The notes under the pieces were generated by a model. It had not been told where the DNA came from. It was given only the letters and a program-made list of their open reading frames with translations, and did no database searches. DNA of 64,000 nt, taken from positions 195,555 to 259,554 of the forward strand of contig CAVOYQ010000001.1 of NCBI GenBank assembly GCA_963700705.1, in the 5' to 3' direction. The first letter of the stretch is position 1. Each line of letters opens with the position of its first letter. The translations under genes and the position numbers were made by a program. Source of the stretch: JAHEFT01 sp963700705 (GTDB lineage: Bacteria > Pseudomonadota > Gammaproteobacteria > Xanthomonadales > SZUA-36). Shown here piece by piece: positions 27,896 through 36,255 of this stretch.

Positions 27896-29793
27896 GTGGC
27901 GGCATCGAGTGCTTCGCTGGCCTCGAACCACTCCCATTCAAGGCTTTCGATGGCTGATTTCAGTTCGGCTTGCGTGCGGATCAGCTGTGTCAATTCGTCT
28001 TTCCGTGACGGGTCGGTGTATAGCGAGGTGTCGGCCAGCCTGGCTTCAAGCACCTGTAGTTCAGACTTCCGTGACTCGAGTCCGGTCTCGGCTTTGCGAA
28101 CGCGGTCGGTCAGGGGTTTCATTATGCGGCGCTGTTCGGCATCCAGTTGCCGCTGTAGTTTCCGGTTGATCTGCCCGGACTCGTCCCCCTGGCTGTTATC
28201 GGCACCAGCCGCCGGCCCGCTCACTGCTTCCTGTTCCCGCAGCCATGCCGGATATTCTTCCAGGCTGAGTTCGAAGCGGTCGACTGTTCCATGGTGAACG
28301 ATAAGCAGTTCATCGCATACGCTGCGCAGCAAGTGCCGGTCATGGGAGATGACCACCAGGGCGCCGCTGTAATCGACCAGGGCGCGGCTGAGCGCCTGGC
28401 GCATTTCCAGGTCCAGGTGGTTGGTCGGTTCATCCAGCAGCAGCAGGTTGGGTTGTTGCCGGATCATCAGGGCCAGGACCAGGCGGGCTTTTTCACCACC
28501 GGAGAAGGGTGCGACCGGTTCGAAGATACGCTCGCCGTTGAAGCCAAAACGGCCCAGGAAGTTACGCAGCTCGGATTCCCGGAGTCCGGGAGCCACCGCC
28601 TTGAGGTGGTCGAAGGGGCTTTCCGACGGGTTCAGCAGGTCGAGCTGATGTTGAGCGAAGTAGCCGATCCGGGTGTCCCTGCTCAGGGTTCTTTCTCCGG
28701 CAAGCAAGGTGCTGCCGTCGCACAGGGCTTTCACCAGGGTTGATTTACCGGCGCCATTCACACCGAGCAAACCGATCCGGTCACCGGCCGAAATCAGCAG
28801 GTCGATATCCGTCAGCACGGGTTCCGAATATCCGGCTGCGGCCTGTTCCAGTTTCACCAGGTGGTGGGGCTGCTTGTGGGGCTCCATGAAATGAAATCGG
28901 AATGGCGAATCCACGTGGGCCGGCGCGATCAGCGTCATCCGCTCCAGCATTTTCAGCCGGCTCTGGGCCTGTTTCGCCTTCGAGGCTTTGTAGCGGAATC
29001 GATCCACATACGACTGGATGTGGCTGACTTCCCGCTGCTGCCGTTTGAACATGGCTTGCTGCTGAGCCAGTTGCTCGCTGCGGTACTGCTCAAATTGCGT
29101 GTAGTTGCCGGTAAAAAGACGTATTTCCTGGTGATCTATATTCGCGATATGGTTACAGACGGCGTCAAGAAAATCCCGGTCGTGTGATGCGACCATCAAG
29201 ATCCCCTCGTAACGGGTCAGCCAGCGCTCGAGCCACAGGATGGCGGGCAAATCCAGATGGTTGGTGGGTTCATCGAGCAACAGGATATCGGAAGGACACA
29301 TCAGCGCCTGCGCCAGGTTCAGACGCATTCTCCATCCTCCGGAAAATTCCTGGACCGGAGAAAGGTGGCTGCTGTCCTCGAATCCGAGACCATGAAGCAA
29401 GCGTGCCGCACGCGCTTCGGCGGTAAACCCGTCCAGTTCTTCCAGGCGCTGATAGAGGGTATGAAGTTCTTTGCCATGGCTATCGCGTTCACTTTCTGCA
29501 ATAGCCGCCTGGACCTGCCGCAGGGCCTGGTCACCGTCAATAACGAAATCCAGTGCGGAGCGTGTTCCGGAGGGGCTTTCCTGCGCCACGTGCGAGATGC
29601 GGTCCGCGGCGTTCATTTCGAGACTGCCCCCGTCGGGTTCCAGTGTTCCCAGCAGCATCGCAAAGAGCGAAGATTTACCGCTGCCATTGGCGCCGACCAG
29701 GCCGATCCGGTCGCCGGAATGGGCCTGAAACGTCGCGTTTTCGAACAGCAGTTTGCTCCCGCGGCGCAAGCTTACCTGGTTAATGCTGATCAT
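27892..29793 (-). CDS. yheS: ABC-F family ATPase, YheS type
   Basis: A soluble 633-residue protein with two ABC ATPase domains and no membrane domain, acting on ribosomes in translation quality or energy control. Domain 1 has Walker A GANGSGKSSL and signature/Walker B FSGGWRMRLNLAQALM plus LLLDEPTNHLDLP. Domain 2 has GVNGAGKSTLVKAL and FSGGEKARLVLALMI plus LLLDEPTNHLDLE. Between them is the basic P-site tRNA-interacting linker, rich in Arg, Lys and Gln (FKRQQREVSHIQSYVDRFRYK). The C-terminal tail after residue 520 is a charged coiled-coil. The features match E. coli YheS rather than Uup or EttA in size and tail. It is divergent from the next gene. Confidence 0.92.
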   Translation of the reverse strand: MISINQVSLRRGSKLLFENATFQAHSGDRIGLVGANGSGKSSLFAMLLGTLEPDGGSLEMNAADRISHVAQESPSGTRSALDFVIDGDQALRQVQAAIAESERDSHGKELHTLYQRLEELDGFTAEARAARLLHGLGFEDSSHLSPVQEFSGGWRMRLNLAQALMCPSDILLLDEPTNHLDLPAILWLERWLTRYEGILMVASHDRDFLDAVCNHIANIDHQEIRLFTGNYTQFEQYRSEQLAQQQAMFKRQQREVSHIQSYVDRFRYKASKAKQAQSRLKMLERMTLIAPAHVDSPFRFHFMEPHKQPHHLVKLEQAAAGYSEPVLTDIDLLISAGDRIGLLGVNGAGKSTLVKALCDGSTLLAGERTLSRDTRIGYFAQHQLDLLNPSESPFDHLKAVAPGLRESELRNFLGRFGFNGERIFEPVAPFSGGEKARLVLALMIRQQPNLLLLDEPTNHLDLEMRQALSRALVDYSGALVVISHDRHLLRSVCDELLIVHHGTVDRFELSLEEYPAWLREQEAVSGPAAGADNSQGDESGQINRKLQRQLDAEQRRIMKPLTDRVRKAETGLESRKSELQVLEARLADTSLYTDPSRKDELTQLIRTQAELKSAIESLEWEWFEASEALDAAT

Positions 29794-29855
29794 CGGTTCA
29801 ATGCGGCATTTGAAGGGGCGTTATTATATCCTGCCGGGCGAGACTCTTATCAATT

Positions 29856-30455
29856 ATGAAGAAAGCACTTTCCATCATCCTGATTTTGCTGGTCGTACTG
29901 GCCTGGCGGGACTGGCGGTACCGCGAAATCACGCATGAACCGGGAATTCTCGTAGCGGAACTTCCCCGGCAAGCGGACATCAAGGAACCCGGGTTCATCC
30001 AGGTGGCGGGCTACCGTCTGACCTTGCGCGCGGAATTTGATCTGCGCGCCAGGGTGCTTTCGATCGAATACTACCGCTGGGGGAACGAAGCCGACCTTTC
30101 CCCGGTTGATTTCGCCCTCGGCTGGGGCGTGATGTCGGACCAGGCGGTCCTGGACCGCATTTCGATATCCCAGGGCGCGCGCTGGTATTTCACCCGGTAT
30201 GAACTTCCTGCGCCGGTCACTGACCGGCAAATCATCACCAGCAGCAGCAACATGCACATGATCCCCGCCAACCCGTGGGTGGCGGATAAGCTCGATGAGG
30301 TGAGAAAAGGCAGTGTCGTTCAGTTCAAAGGCTTCCTGGTTGATGTCGACACCAATTCAGGGTTCTTCTGGCGAACCTCTCTGCGCCGCGACGACACCGG
30401 GAATGGTTCGTGTGAGATCTTTTACGTCGAGAGCCTGTACATCGAAGATGGTTGA
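29856..30455 (+). CDS. Membrane-anchored protein of unknown function
   Basis: A 199-residue protein with one N-terminal hydrophobic helix (MKKALSIILILLVVLAW) that should anchor it in the inner membrane with the rest in the periplasm. The body contains GYRLTLRAEFDLRARVLSIE, WYFTRYELPAPVT, and the conserved-looking SSSNMHMIPAN and GSVVQFKGFLVDVD. The late sections resemble a small beta-barrel (OB-like) fold, but I cannot assign a named family. It contains a Cys only near the end (GSCEIFYVESLYIE). It is transcribed divergently from yheS and sits 34 bp ahead of the DUF2189 gene, possibly in one transcript. Confidence 0.72.
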   Translation: MKKALSIILILLVVLAWRDWRYREITHEPGILVAELPRQADIKEPGFIQVAGYRLTLRAEFDLRARVLSIEYYRWGNEADLSPVDFALGWGVMSDQAVLDRISISQGARWYFTRYELPAPVTDRQIITSSSNMHMIPANPWVADKLDEVRKGSVVQFKGFLVDVDTNSGFFWRTSLRRDDTGNGSCEIFYVESLYIEDG

Positions 30456-30489
30456 ATTTTTTTCCTGAATCGGGTCACTATAGCGGGCA

Positions 30490-31260
30490 ATGACCGATGC
30501 AGACCTCAGACCTTTTGTCGCGCCTTGCCGGGTACTGGACACTCACGCCCCGCTGCGGTGGCTCAAATCCGGCTGGCAGGATTTCCGGTCTGCGCCGGGA
30601 ATAAGCCTGGCCTGGGGTGGCTTTTGCTGGTTCCTCTCCACCATCGTTACCGTGGTTGCGTGGAAAGTGGGCGGCTGGGTGTTGTTGATCAGCCTGCTTT
30701 CCGGGTTTATTTTCGTCGCTCCCCTGTTCGCGTTCGGGATGTATTCCGTCAGCCGGCAATTGTGCCTGGGCAACAAGCCGACTCTTGCCTGGACCCTCAA
30801 GGCGGCGCGCAAGCCGTTCACCAACTCGCTGGTTTTTGCCCTCGTCTTGTTGATTATCCTTCTGCTTTGGGCGCGGGCGGGGACCATGGTGCATATCTTT
30901 TTTCCCAGTGACGGAACGGTAAAACTCGAAAACCTGGTGCTCTACCTGGGTGTGGGCTCCGCGATTGGCTCGATTTTTGTGGCGATCTGTTTCGCGGCCA
31001 GCGTATTCTCTCTGCCGTTTATCGCCAATCGGGACGCGGACGTGATCACGGCGGTGGTTTCCAGCATCAATGCCGTGCTTCGAAACCGCAGGACGATGCT
31101 GATCTGGGGACTGCTCATTGTCTTTTTTACCGCGGTTGGCTTCGCCACGGCCATGTTCGGGTTTATCCTGATCATTCCCTGGCTGGGATATGCAACCTGG
31201 CACGGTTACCGGGATGCACTGGACGTCAGTGACTGGGCGGTGCTCCCGACACCTGAATAA
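30490..31260 (+). CDS. DUF2189 family integral membrane protein
   Basis: A 256-residue inner-membrane protein with about six helices in pairs. The N-terminal cytoplasmic segment LRWLKSGWQDFRSAPGISLAWG precedes TM1 and is the family's signature. The second half ends IIPWLGYATWHGYRDALDVS, also typical. Family members are widespread in proteobacteria, and their function is not established; some lie near respiratory genes. The gene is intact and followed within four bases by a strong terminator. The preceding membrane-anchored gene may share its promoter. Confidence 0.85.
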   Translation: MTDADLRPFVAPCRVLDTHAPLRWLKSGWQDFRSAPGISLAWGGFCWFLSTIVTVVAWKVGGWVLLISLLSGFIFVAPLFAFGMYSVSRQLCLGNKPTLAWTLKAARKPFTNSLVFALVLLIILLLWARAGTMVHIFFPSDGTVKLENLVLYLGVGSAIGSIFVAICFAASVFSLPFIANRDADVITAVVSSINAVLRNRRTMLIWGLLIVFFTAVGFATAMFGFILIIPWLGYATWHGYRDALDVSDWAVLPTPE

Positions 31261-31263
31261 AAA

Positions 31264-31297
31264 AGGCCGGTCAAAATAGACCGGCCTCACTTTTTTT
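31264..31297. terminator. Rho-independent terminator after the DUF2189 gene (likely bidirectional)
   Basis: A nine-base-pair perfect stem (AGGCCGGTC / GACCGGCCT) with loop AAAATA is flanked by an A run on the left and a run of seven T on the right after CAC. It ends the DUF2189 gene and, through the A run read on the other strand, could end the ferredoxin reductase transcript coming from the right. Confidence 0.9.
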
Positions 31298-31312
31298 AAA
31301 ACAGGAAATCAA

Positions 31313-31377
31313 GTGTGACCCACTTGGGCCGGAGCCCTTGACACAGAAAATTGGGGGGGACTGTGCGTGGGTCACAC
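31313..31377. ncRNA. Compact structured intergenic element of unknown role
   Basis: An 11-bp perfect outer stem (GTGTGACCCAC / GTGGGTCACAC) encloses two smaller hairpins: GGGC-CGGA-GCCC at 31326-31337 and CACAG/CTGTG around a G-rich loop at 31342-31365. The arrangement is a three-way junction. It lies between convergent DUF2189 and ferredoxin-reductase genes, beyond the terminator. It could be a small RNA, an RNA 3'-end structure for the reductase gene, or a minimal mobile element. I do not recognise a known family. Confidence 0.4.
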
Positions 31378-31429
31378 ACTGATCATAGGACAGATTCAGC
31401 AGACTTCAAGTAAACAGGGCCTGTTCACA

Positions 31430-32461
31430 CTAATCCTCAACTCCCAACCTTTTATGCATCAGGGGACTGGTCGTTGTGTATTGCAGCCTGATTTTTTGCT
31501 CCGGGTGGATATGGTGCTGGACCGCGAATGCCGCCAGCGCGGCTTCATGAAAACCGCTCAGGATCAGTTTCTTTTTACCCGGGTAGGTGTTGATATCACC
31601 CACCGCGAAGATACCCGGCACATTGGTCTGGAATTTTTCCGTATCCACGTGGACCTGCCTTTTATCCAGGTCGAGCCCCCAGTCAGCGATGGGGCCGAGG
31701 TTGGGGGATAGTCCCCAGAACACGAAAACTTCGTCGGCTTCGATACGGTGGTCAACGCCATCATGTGCCGCGATTTCCAGTCCGCCAAAACCACCGTCCT
31801 GCTCAAATACAGAGCGGACATGGCCGTGGAATTCAGCCAGGGATTCACCGTTTACCAGTGATTTCATGCGATTCACGGATGCCGGAAGAGCCCGGTATTC
31901 CTCCCGACGGTGGATCAGGGTGATTTTTTTCACCTTGCCGTGGAGTTCAAGTGTCCAGTCGAGCGCCGAGTCTCCGCCACCGAGAATGATGATGTTCTTG
32001 CCGTCGAGTTTTTCCGACTCCCTGATGCGGTAGTGAATGTTCCTGTTTTCCCACTCCTCGGCGCCACGCACCCTCAGGCGGCGGGGTTGGAATGCGCCAA
32101 GTCCGGCAGCTAGGATTACCGCTGCTGCGTCAAACCGGGTCCCGGCCGAAGTTTCCAGGCTGAAACGGCCTTCAGGTGTTTGTGCCAGGTGAGTGACGGT
32201 TTGCCCCAGATGAAATTGCGCATGGAATGGCTTGATCTGTTCCATCAATCGGTCAGCGAGTTCCTGCGCGCCACACACGGGCAGCGCCGGAATATCGTAT
32301 ATCGGCTTGTCGGGATACAGTTCACTGCACTGACCGCCAACCTGTTTCAAGGAATCAACGACGTGGCAATGGATGTCCAGCAAGCCGAGTTCGAACACCT
32401 GGAACAGGCCGCACGGGCCGGCGCCGATGATTACTGCATCTGTTTTTATGGTCATTTCCAA
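31430..32461 (-). CDS. Ferredoxin--NADP+ reductase, thioredoxin-reductase-like type
   Basis: A 343-residue flavoprotein that moves electrons between NADPH and ferredoxin or flavodoxin. It has the two-dinucleotide-domain fold of thioredoxin reductase: an FAD motif near the start (DAVIIGAGPCGLFQVFELG), an NADPH motif in the middle (NIIILGGGDSALDWTLEL), and the FAD-closing motif FAVGDINTYPGKKKLILSGF. The CxxC redox pair of true thioredoxin reductases is absent, which separates it as the ferredoxin reductase group. The C-terminal extension ends YTTTSPLMHKRLGVED. It is divergent from ung across a 103-bp region with a long inverted repeat. Confidence 0.9.
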   Translation of the reverse strand: MEMTIKTDAVIIGAGPCGLFQVFELGLLDIHCHVVDSLKQVGGQCSELYPDKPIYDIPALPVCGAQELADRLMEQIKPFHAQFHLGQTVTHLAQTPEGRFSLETSAGTRFDAAAVILAAGLGAFQPRRLRVRGAEEWENRNIHYRIRESEKLDGKNIIILGGGDSALDWTLELHGKVKKITLIHRREEYRALPASVNRMKSLVNGESLAEFHGHVRSVFEQDGGFGGLEIAAHDGVDHRIEADEVFVFWGLSPNLGPIADWGLDLDKRQVHVDTEKFQTNVPGIFAVGDINTYPGKKKLILSGFHEAALAAFAVQHHIHPEQKIRLQYTTTSPLMHKRLGVED

Positions 32462-32527
32462 CCTGCATTCTGGATTTGGGCCTGTTAACCGGCCCTGGAA
32501 CCGATCCGGGTTTTACGCCGGCACACG

Positions 32528-32557
32528 ATCTGCTAACTTGGGCTTAACTTAGCAGAT
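32528..32557. promoter_or_regulatory. Inverted repeat in the divergent fpr-ung region
   Basis: A nine-base perfect inverted repeat (ATCTGCTAA / TTAGCAGAT) separated by 12 bp ends seven bases before the ung ATG at 32565. It could be an operator for either divergent gene or a hairpin occluding the ung ribosome site. The bound factor is not predictable. Confidence 0.45.
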
Positions 32558-32564
32558 TCAAGCC

Positions 32565-33260
32565 ATGGGGCGCGTAGGAATGGGCAATCAAAGGGAAATC
32601 AGGCTCGATCCATCCTGGAAAAGCAGGCTGTCTGAAGAGTTCGGGCAACCCTACATGGCCGCCCTGAGGCAGTTTCTGCTGGAGCGAAAGCGACTGGGTG
32701 CTGTTATCTACCCACCAGGCGACCTTATTTTCAATGCCCTGAATTCAACGCCATTCGAAGCGGTCAAAGTGGTCATTCTCGGACAGGATCCTTACCACGG
32801 CCCGGGCCAGGCGCACGGCCTGTGTTTTTCCGTCCAGCAGGGCGTCGCCATTCCGCCGTCATTGGTGAATATCTATAAAGAACTGGCTTCTGACCTCGGC
32901 GCCGTACCGCCAGCCGGCGGCAATCTTCAACCATGGGCGGAGCAGGGGGTTTTGCTGCTGAACGCGGTACTCACGGTGGAAAAGGGCCAACCGGCCGCAC
33001 ACCAGGGAAAAGGCTGGGAGCGGTTTACCGACCGGGTAGTGGGTGAGTTGAACGACGGCCGTGAAGGCCTCGTTTTCTTGTTATGGGGGAGTTACGCGAT
33101 CAAAAAAGGTGTGGTGATTGATCGCGAAAGACACCTGGTCCTGACCGCGCCGCACCCCTCTCCGCTTTCCGCACACCGTGGATTTTTCGGGTGCCGGCAC
33201 TTTTCCAGCGCCAACAAGTGGTTAATGGAGCACGGCGAGGCCCCGATCGACTGGTGTTGA
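32565..33260 (+). CDS. ung: Uracil-DNA glycosylase, family 1
   Basis: A 231-residue base-excision-repair enzyme that removes uracil from DNA. It has the water-activating motif VVILGQDPYHGPGQAHG (catalytic Asp in GQDPYH), the uracil-recognition segment LLLNAVLTVE, LLWGSYAIKKG, and the minor-groove loop TAPHPSPLSAHRGFFGCRHFS with the catalytic His. The length matches the E. coli protein. Two in-frame ATG codons, 32565 and 32580, are possible; the second matches the family N-terminus better. It is divergent from the ferredoxin reductase gene. Confidence 0.95.
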   Translation: MGRVGMGNQREIRLDPSWKSRLSEEFGQPYMAALRQFLLERKRLGAVIYPPGDLIFNALNSTPFEAVKVVILGQDPYHGPGQAHGLCFSVQQGVAIPPSLVNIYKELASDLGAVPPAGGNLQPWAEQGVLLLNAVLTVEKGQPAAHQGKGWERFTDRVVGELNDGREGLVFLLWGSYAIKKGVVIDRERHLVLTAPHPSPLSAHRGFFGCRHFSSANKWLMEHGEAPIDWC

Positions 33261-33287
33261 CCAGGCCCTGGCGGCCGCTACAGGCGA

Positions 33288-33692
33288 CTAGCCGGTGATC
33301 ATTTTCAAAGCGTCATCGATCGGCATCCAGTCGACGTGTGCGTCGAAAAAGGAATTCGCCTGGGGTTTCCGGTCTATTGGATCGTCGATGCAGCCAAGGG
33401 CCACGTGAGTCTCGTGGGGCCATCTTTGGGATTCAAACAACATGGAACTGCCGCACGTCTTACAGAATCCCCGCCGGGCGCCAGTCGAGGATAAATACCA
33501 GGTCAGGTGATGGTCGCCCGACAGCAGGATAAAATCGGCGCTCTCGAAGCCGACCCAGGTGACATAGCCGGCGCCGTGTGCCTTGCGGCACATGCCGCAG
33601 TGGCAATGCGCACACCATTTGCTGGGGAGTTTGCATTCAAAGTGAACGGCGCCGCAAAGGCAGCCTCCTTTAACGGTATCTCGTGTAGTCAC
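33288..33692 (-). CDS. GFA (CENP-V) family zinc protein
   Basis: A small 134-residue protein of the glutathione-dependent formaldehyde-activating enzyme/CENP-V superfamily. Zinc ligands are visible as GGCLCGAVHFEC at residues 9-20 and CHCGMCRKAHGAG (about 34-46), with a third Cys pair in FCKTCGSSMLF. The family name comes from Gfa, but most members have no shown formaldehyde activity, so only the fold is safe. It is the downstream neighbour of the MAPEG gene on the same strand, with ten bases between, and may be cotranscribed. Confidence 0.85.
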   Translation of the reverse strand: MTTRDTVKGGCLCGAVHFECKLPSKWCAHCHCGMCRKAHGAGYVTWVGFESADFILLSGDHHLTWYLSSTGARRGFCKTCGSSMLFESQRWPHETHVALGCIDDPIDRKPQANSFFDAHVDWMPIDDALKMITG

Positions 33693-33702
33693 GACGTTGT
33701 CC

Positions 33703-34131
33703 TCAATTCATCAAAAGATACGATGCCAGCCTTAACCAAAGGAGCAGGAGAAACAGGCAACTGATGAAATACGCGATGAAGCGGTGCATCACGCGGTTGT
33801 AACTGCAATGAACCGCGCTGTGTATCACCCGCATGATCACGAACCCCCAGGCCAGCCGGACCAGGAGTGCATCCTGGATCAGCAGAAGAATTGCCAGCAT
33901 GACCGCGACGTAAAAAAGTATCGGCATTTCGAACAGGTTTTTCAGGTTGTTTGATGCCGCTGCAGAGGTGGTCAGGAGCGCGTGCGCCTCGGCACGGTCA
34001 CGCAGGGCATCCGGATCAATTTTTTTCAGCTTGATTTCAGGGATGCGCAAGGCGAAAAGGTAAGCCCAGACCAGGAACGTGAGAAAAACCATTACGAGCA
34101 GGGGTAAAAGAATCGGGTTGAAAGACATCAT
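33703..34131 (-). CDS. MAPEG family membrane protein
   Basis: A 142-residue protein with four hydrophobic helices, the layout of the membrane-associated eicosanoid/glutathione metabolism superfamily. The family-typical loop after helix 1 reads ASNNLKNLFEMPILFYVAVM, where N and E commonly contact glutathione. Helix 3 carries RVIHSAVHCSYNRVMHR. Bacterial members are mostly uncharacterised, some with glutathione transferase or peroxidase activity. It stands ten bases upstream of the GFA gene, another protein linked by name to glutathione. The start may be either of two adjacent ATG codons. Confidence 0.85.
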   Translation of the reverse strand: MMSFNPILLPLLVMVFLTFLVWAYLFALRIPEIKLKKIDPDALRDRAEAHALLTTSAAASNNLKNLFEMPILFYVAVMLAILLLIQDALLVRLAWGFVIMRVIHSAVHCSYNRVMHRFIAYFISCLFLLLLWLRLASYLLMN

Positions 34132-34154
34132 TTCGCGCCTGTAAATTTATCCTG

Positions 34155-34859
34155 TCAGTCTACCAGATGCTTGATGAAACGGTCCGGCATTTTAAAGGTT
34201 CGCTTGCCGCCACCGCCGCAAGTCCTGAACATCATCAACGGTTCAATCATCGGGTTCAGCGGATCCCATGCCTGCCTGCGGCCACACAGCGTTTCACCGC
34301 CGGGTGTGTCGATAACCACGTTTTGACTGCCATCCGCGCTTACCCACTGGTCGACGATTTCGACCTTTTCAGGAGCGGTCATTCCATTGAACAGGTTGTC
34401 TTCCAGGCTGATGGCCGGGCGCCAGTTTTCGGGTACTTCCTGTGGCTGGTGAACGCCGAGTTTCCGATGTTCCGTGATCGATGGAATTGCCCACTTGATC
34501 CGGCTTGCGGAATTCAGCAGGCGCGCGGTGGTGATCCGGTCCGGCGGGGTTGCCGGTTCCTCCGCTGCCGGTTCGCGCTGAAGTTCCACGGCCGCCGCGG
34601 GTTCCACAGGACGTTGCCCGACGGGTTCGGGGATCGCGCTTTCGGGCGGCTGTGCCGGGATCCGGGTTTGCACTGGTGCGGTGCGGTCAGCGACTGGTTT
34701 CACCAGGGACAGGGCCAGGACCCGTGGGGAAACCGGTTCAGAAGGAGACGGCTTGAATGAAATCAGCAACAGCGAGCCGTGCAGTATCAGCGCAATCGCC
34801 AGCCAGGTGGCGTCGCGCCAGCCGAGTTGCATGCTCCTGGTGACTGAAACTGATTCCAT
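34155..34859 (-). CDS. TonB-like membrane-anchored protein lacking a TonB C-terminal domain
   Basis: A 234-residue protein with one N-terminal membrane helix (ATWLAIALILHGSLLLIS), then a periplasmic Pro/Glu/Ala-rich stretch (residues about 38-105). This resembles TonB proteins in layout, including the post-helix segment PRVLALSLVKPV. The C-terminal half does not match the TonB domain and instead contains NLFNGMTAPEKVEIVDQWVS, GETLCGRRQAWDPLNPM and MFRTCGGGGKRTFKMPDRF, with two Cys that could bridge. I cannot name a family. It is divergent from icd and about 20 bases upstream of the MAPEG gene on the same strand. Confidence 0.7.
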   Translation of the reverse strand: MESVSVTRSMQLGWRDATWLAIALILHGSLLLISFKPSPSEPVSPRVLALSLVKPVADRTAPVQTRIPAQPPESAIPEPVGQRPVEPAAAVELQREPAAEEPATPPDRITTARLLNSASRIKWAIPSITEHRKLGVHQPQEVPENWRPAISLEDNLFNGMTAPEKVEIVDQWVSADGSQNVVIDTPGGETLCGRRQAWDPLNPMIEPLMMFRTCGGGGKRTFKMPDRFIKHLVD

Positions 34860-34931
34860 TTCGATATTATGTCAAGAGAGGATTAAGTTCGTGTTAAGCG
34901 TTGCAATAGAGCAGGAAAGCGAGACACATTG

Positions 34932-34937
34932 TATAAT
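34932..34937 (+). promoter_or_regulatory. -10 box (TATAAT) upstream of icd
   Basis: A perfect TATAAT lies 41 bp before the icd ATG at 34979, giving a leader of about 35 bases. A convincing -35 hexamer is not visible at normal spacing. Confidence 0.55.
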
Positions 34938-34978
34938 GTCCGACTGTTCGAAACCAAAAACAGCCAAGGAACCAAACT

Positions 34979-36223
34979 ATGAGCTACCGTCACGTAAAAA
35001 TCCCTGAATCCGGCCAGAAAATCACGGTAAAGGACAATAAGCTGGTTGTATCCGACAACCCAATTCTGGGTTTCGTCGAAGGAGACGGAATCGGACCGGA
35101 CATCACCAAGGCCTCGATGCGGGTCTGGAACGCGGCGGTCGAAAAAGCCTACGGCGGCAAACGAAAAGTGCACTGGGCCGAGTTGTACCTCGGAGAGAAA
35201 GCCGCCGGGATTTACGACGGTGACTATTTTCCAGCTGAAACGCTGGACGCGATCAAGGAATTGATCGTCGCCATCAAGGGGCCGTTGACCACGCCGGTGG
35301 GTGGTGGATTCCGTTCACTCAACGTATCCCTGCGCCAGGAACTCGACCTGTACGCCTGTGTGCGCCCTGTGCAGTATTTCAAAGGTGTTCCTTCGCCGAT
35401 GAAGCGGCCCGAGGAAGTGGACGCCATCATTTTTCGCGAAAATACCGAGGACGTGTATTGCGGAATCGAATACCAGTCCGGGACGCCTGAGAATAAAAAA
35501 CTCGCCAAATTCCTGCGCGAGGAAATGGGCGCGGAATTCTTCGAAGACGCCGGGCTCGGAATCAAGCCGATTTCACCGTTCGGTTCCAAGCGCCTGGTGC
35601 GCAAAGCCATCCAGCACGCGATCGACAGCGGCCGGGACAGTGTGACCCTGGTGCACAAGGGCAATATCATGAAGTTCACCGAAGGCGCGTTCCGCAACTG
35701 GGGTTACGAGGTGGCGCGCGAAGAGTTCGGTGATGTCACCATCACTGAAGACGAACTCTGGGAGAAGTACGACGGCAAACAGCCGGAAGGCAAAATCGTC
35801 ATCAAGGACCGTATTGCCGACATCATGTTCCAGTTGATGCAGTTGCGCCCGGCCGAGTTCGGCGTGCTGGCCACGATGAACCTCAACGGCGATTATCTTT
35901 CGGATGCGCTGGCGGCTGAAGTCGGCGGCATGGGGATCGCACCGGGCGCCAATATGGCGGACTTTATCGGGGTGTTCGAGGCAACCCACGGCACCGCGCC
36001 CAAGTACGCCAACCTGGACAAGGTCAACCCCAGTTCGCTGATGTTTTCCGGCTGCATGATGTTCGACTACATCGGCTGGCGTGAAGTATCGGCGCTGATC
36101 AACCAGGCGTTCGCGAAAACCATCGAAGCCGGCATCGTGACCTACGATTTCGCGCGCCAGATGGAAAACGCCACCGAAGTATCGACCTCCGGATTTGCGG
36201 ACGCCCTGATCGCGCGCCTTTGA
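34979..36223 (+). CDS. icd: Isocitrate dehydrogenase (NADP+)
   Basis: TCA-cycle enzyme converting isocitrate to 2-oxoglutarate, CO2 and NADPH. The 414 residues match the E. coli-type NADP+ enzyme. Visible elements are GFVEGDGIGPDITKA at the N-terminus, the substrate-binding phosphorylation loop LTTPVGGGFRSLNVSLRQ (regulatory serine position), RENTEDVYCGIE, NLNGDYLSDALAAEVGGMG, and the cofactor segment FEATHGTAPKYA. It sits alone after a -10 box, divergent from the TonB-like gene, with a DUF455 gene 32 bp downstream. With sucAB, lpd and fumC it makes this window rich in TCA genes. Confidence 0.96.
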   Translation: MSYRHVKIPESGQKITVKDNKLVVSDNPILGFVEGDGIGPDITKASMRVWNAAVEKAYGGKRKVHWAELYLGEKAAGIYDGDYFPAETLDAIKELIVAIKGPLTTPVGGGFRSLNVSLRQELDLYACVRPVQYFKGVPSPMKRPEEVDAIIFRENTEDVYCGIEYQSGTPENKKLAKFLREEMGAEFFEDAGLGIKPISPFGSKRLVRKAIQHAIDSGRDSVTLVHKGNIMKFTEGAFRNWGYEVAREEFGDVTITEDELWEKYDGKQPEGKIVIKDRIADIMFQLMQLRPAEFGVLATMNLNGDYLSDALAAEVGGMGIAPGANMADFIGVFEATHGTAPKYANLDKVNPSSLMFSGCMMFDYIGWREVSALINQAFAKTIEAGIVTYDFARQMENATEVSTSGFADALIARL

Positions 36224-36255
36224 CCGGCTTGACCTAAGCCGTTCGAGAGCAGACA

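Noticed and set aside
34901..34937. TTGCAA at 34901 as the -35 of the icd promoter
   Set aside because: It is 25 bp from the TATAAT, outside the range for a sigma-70 promoter.
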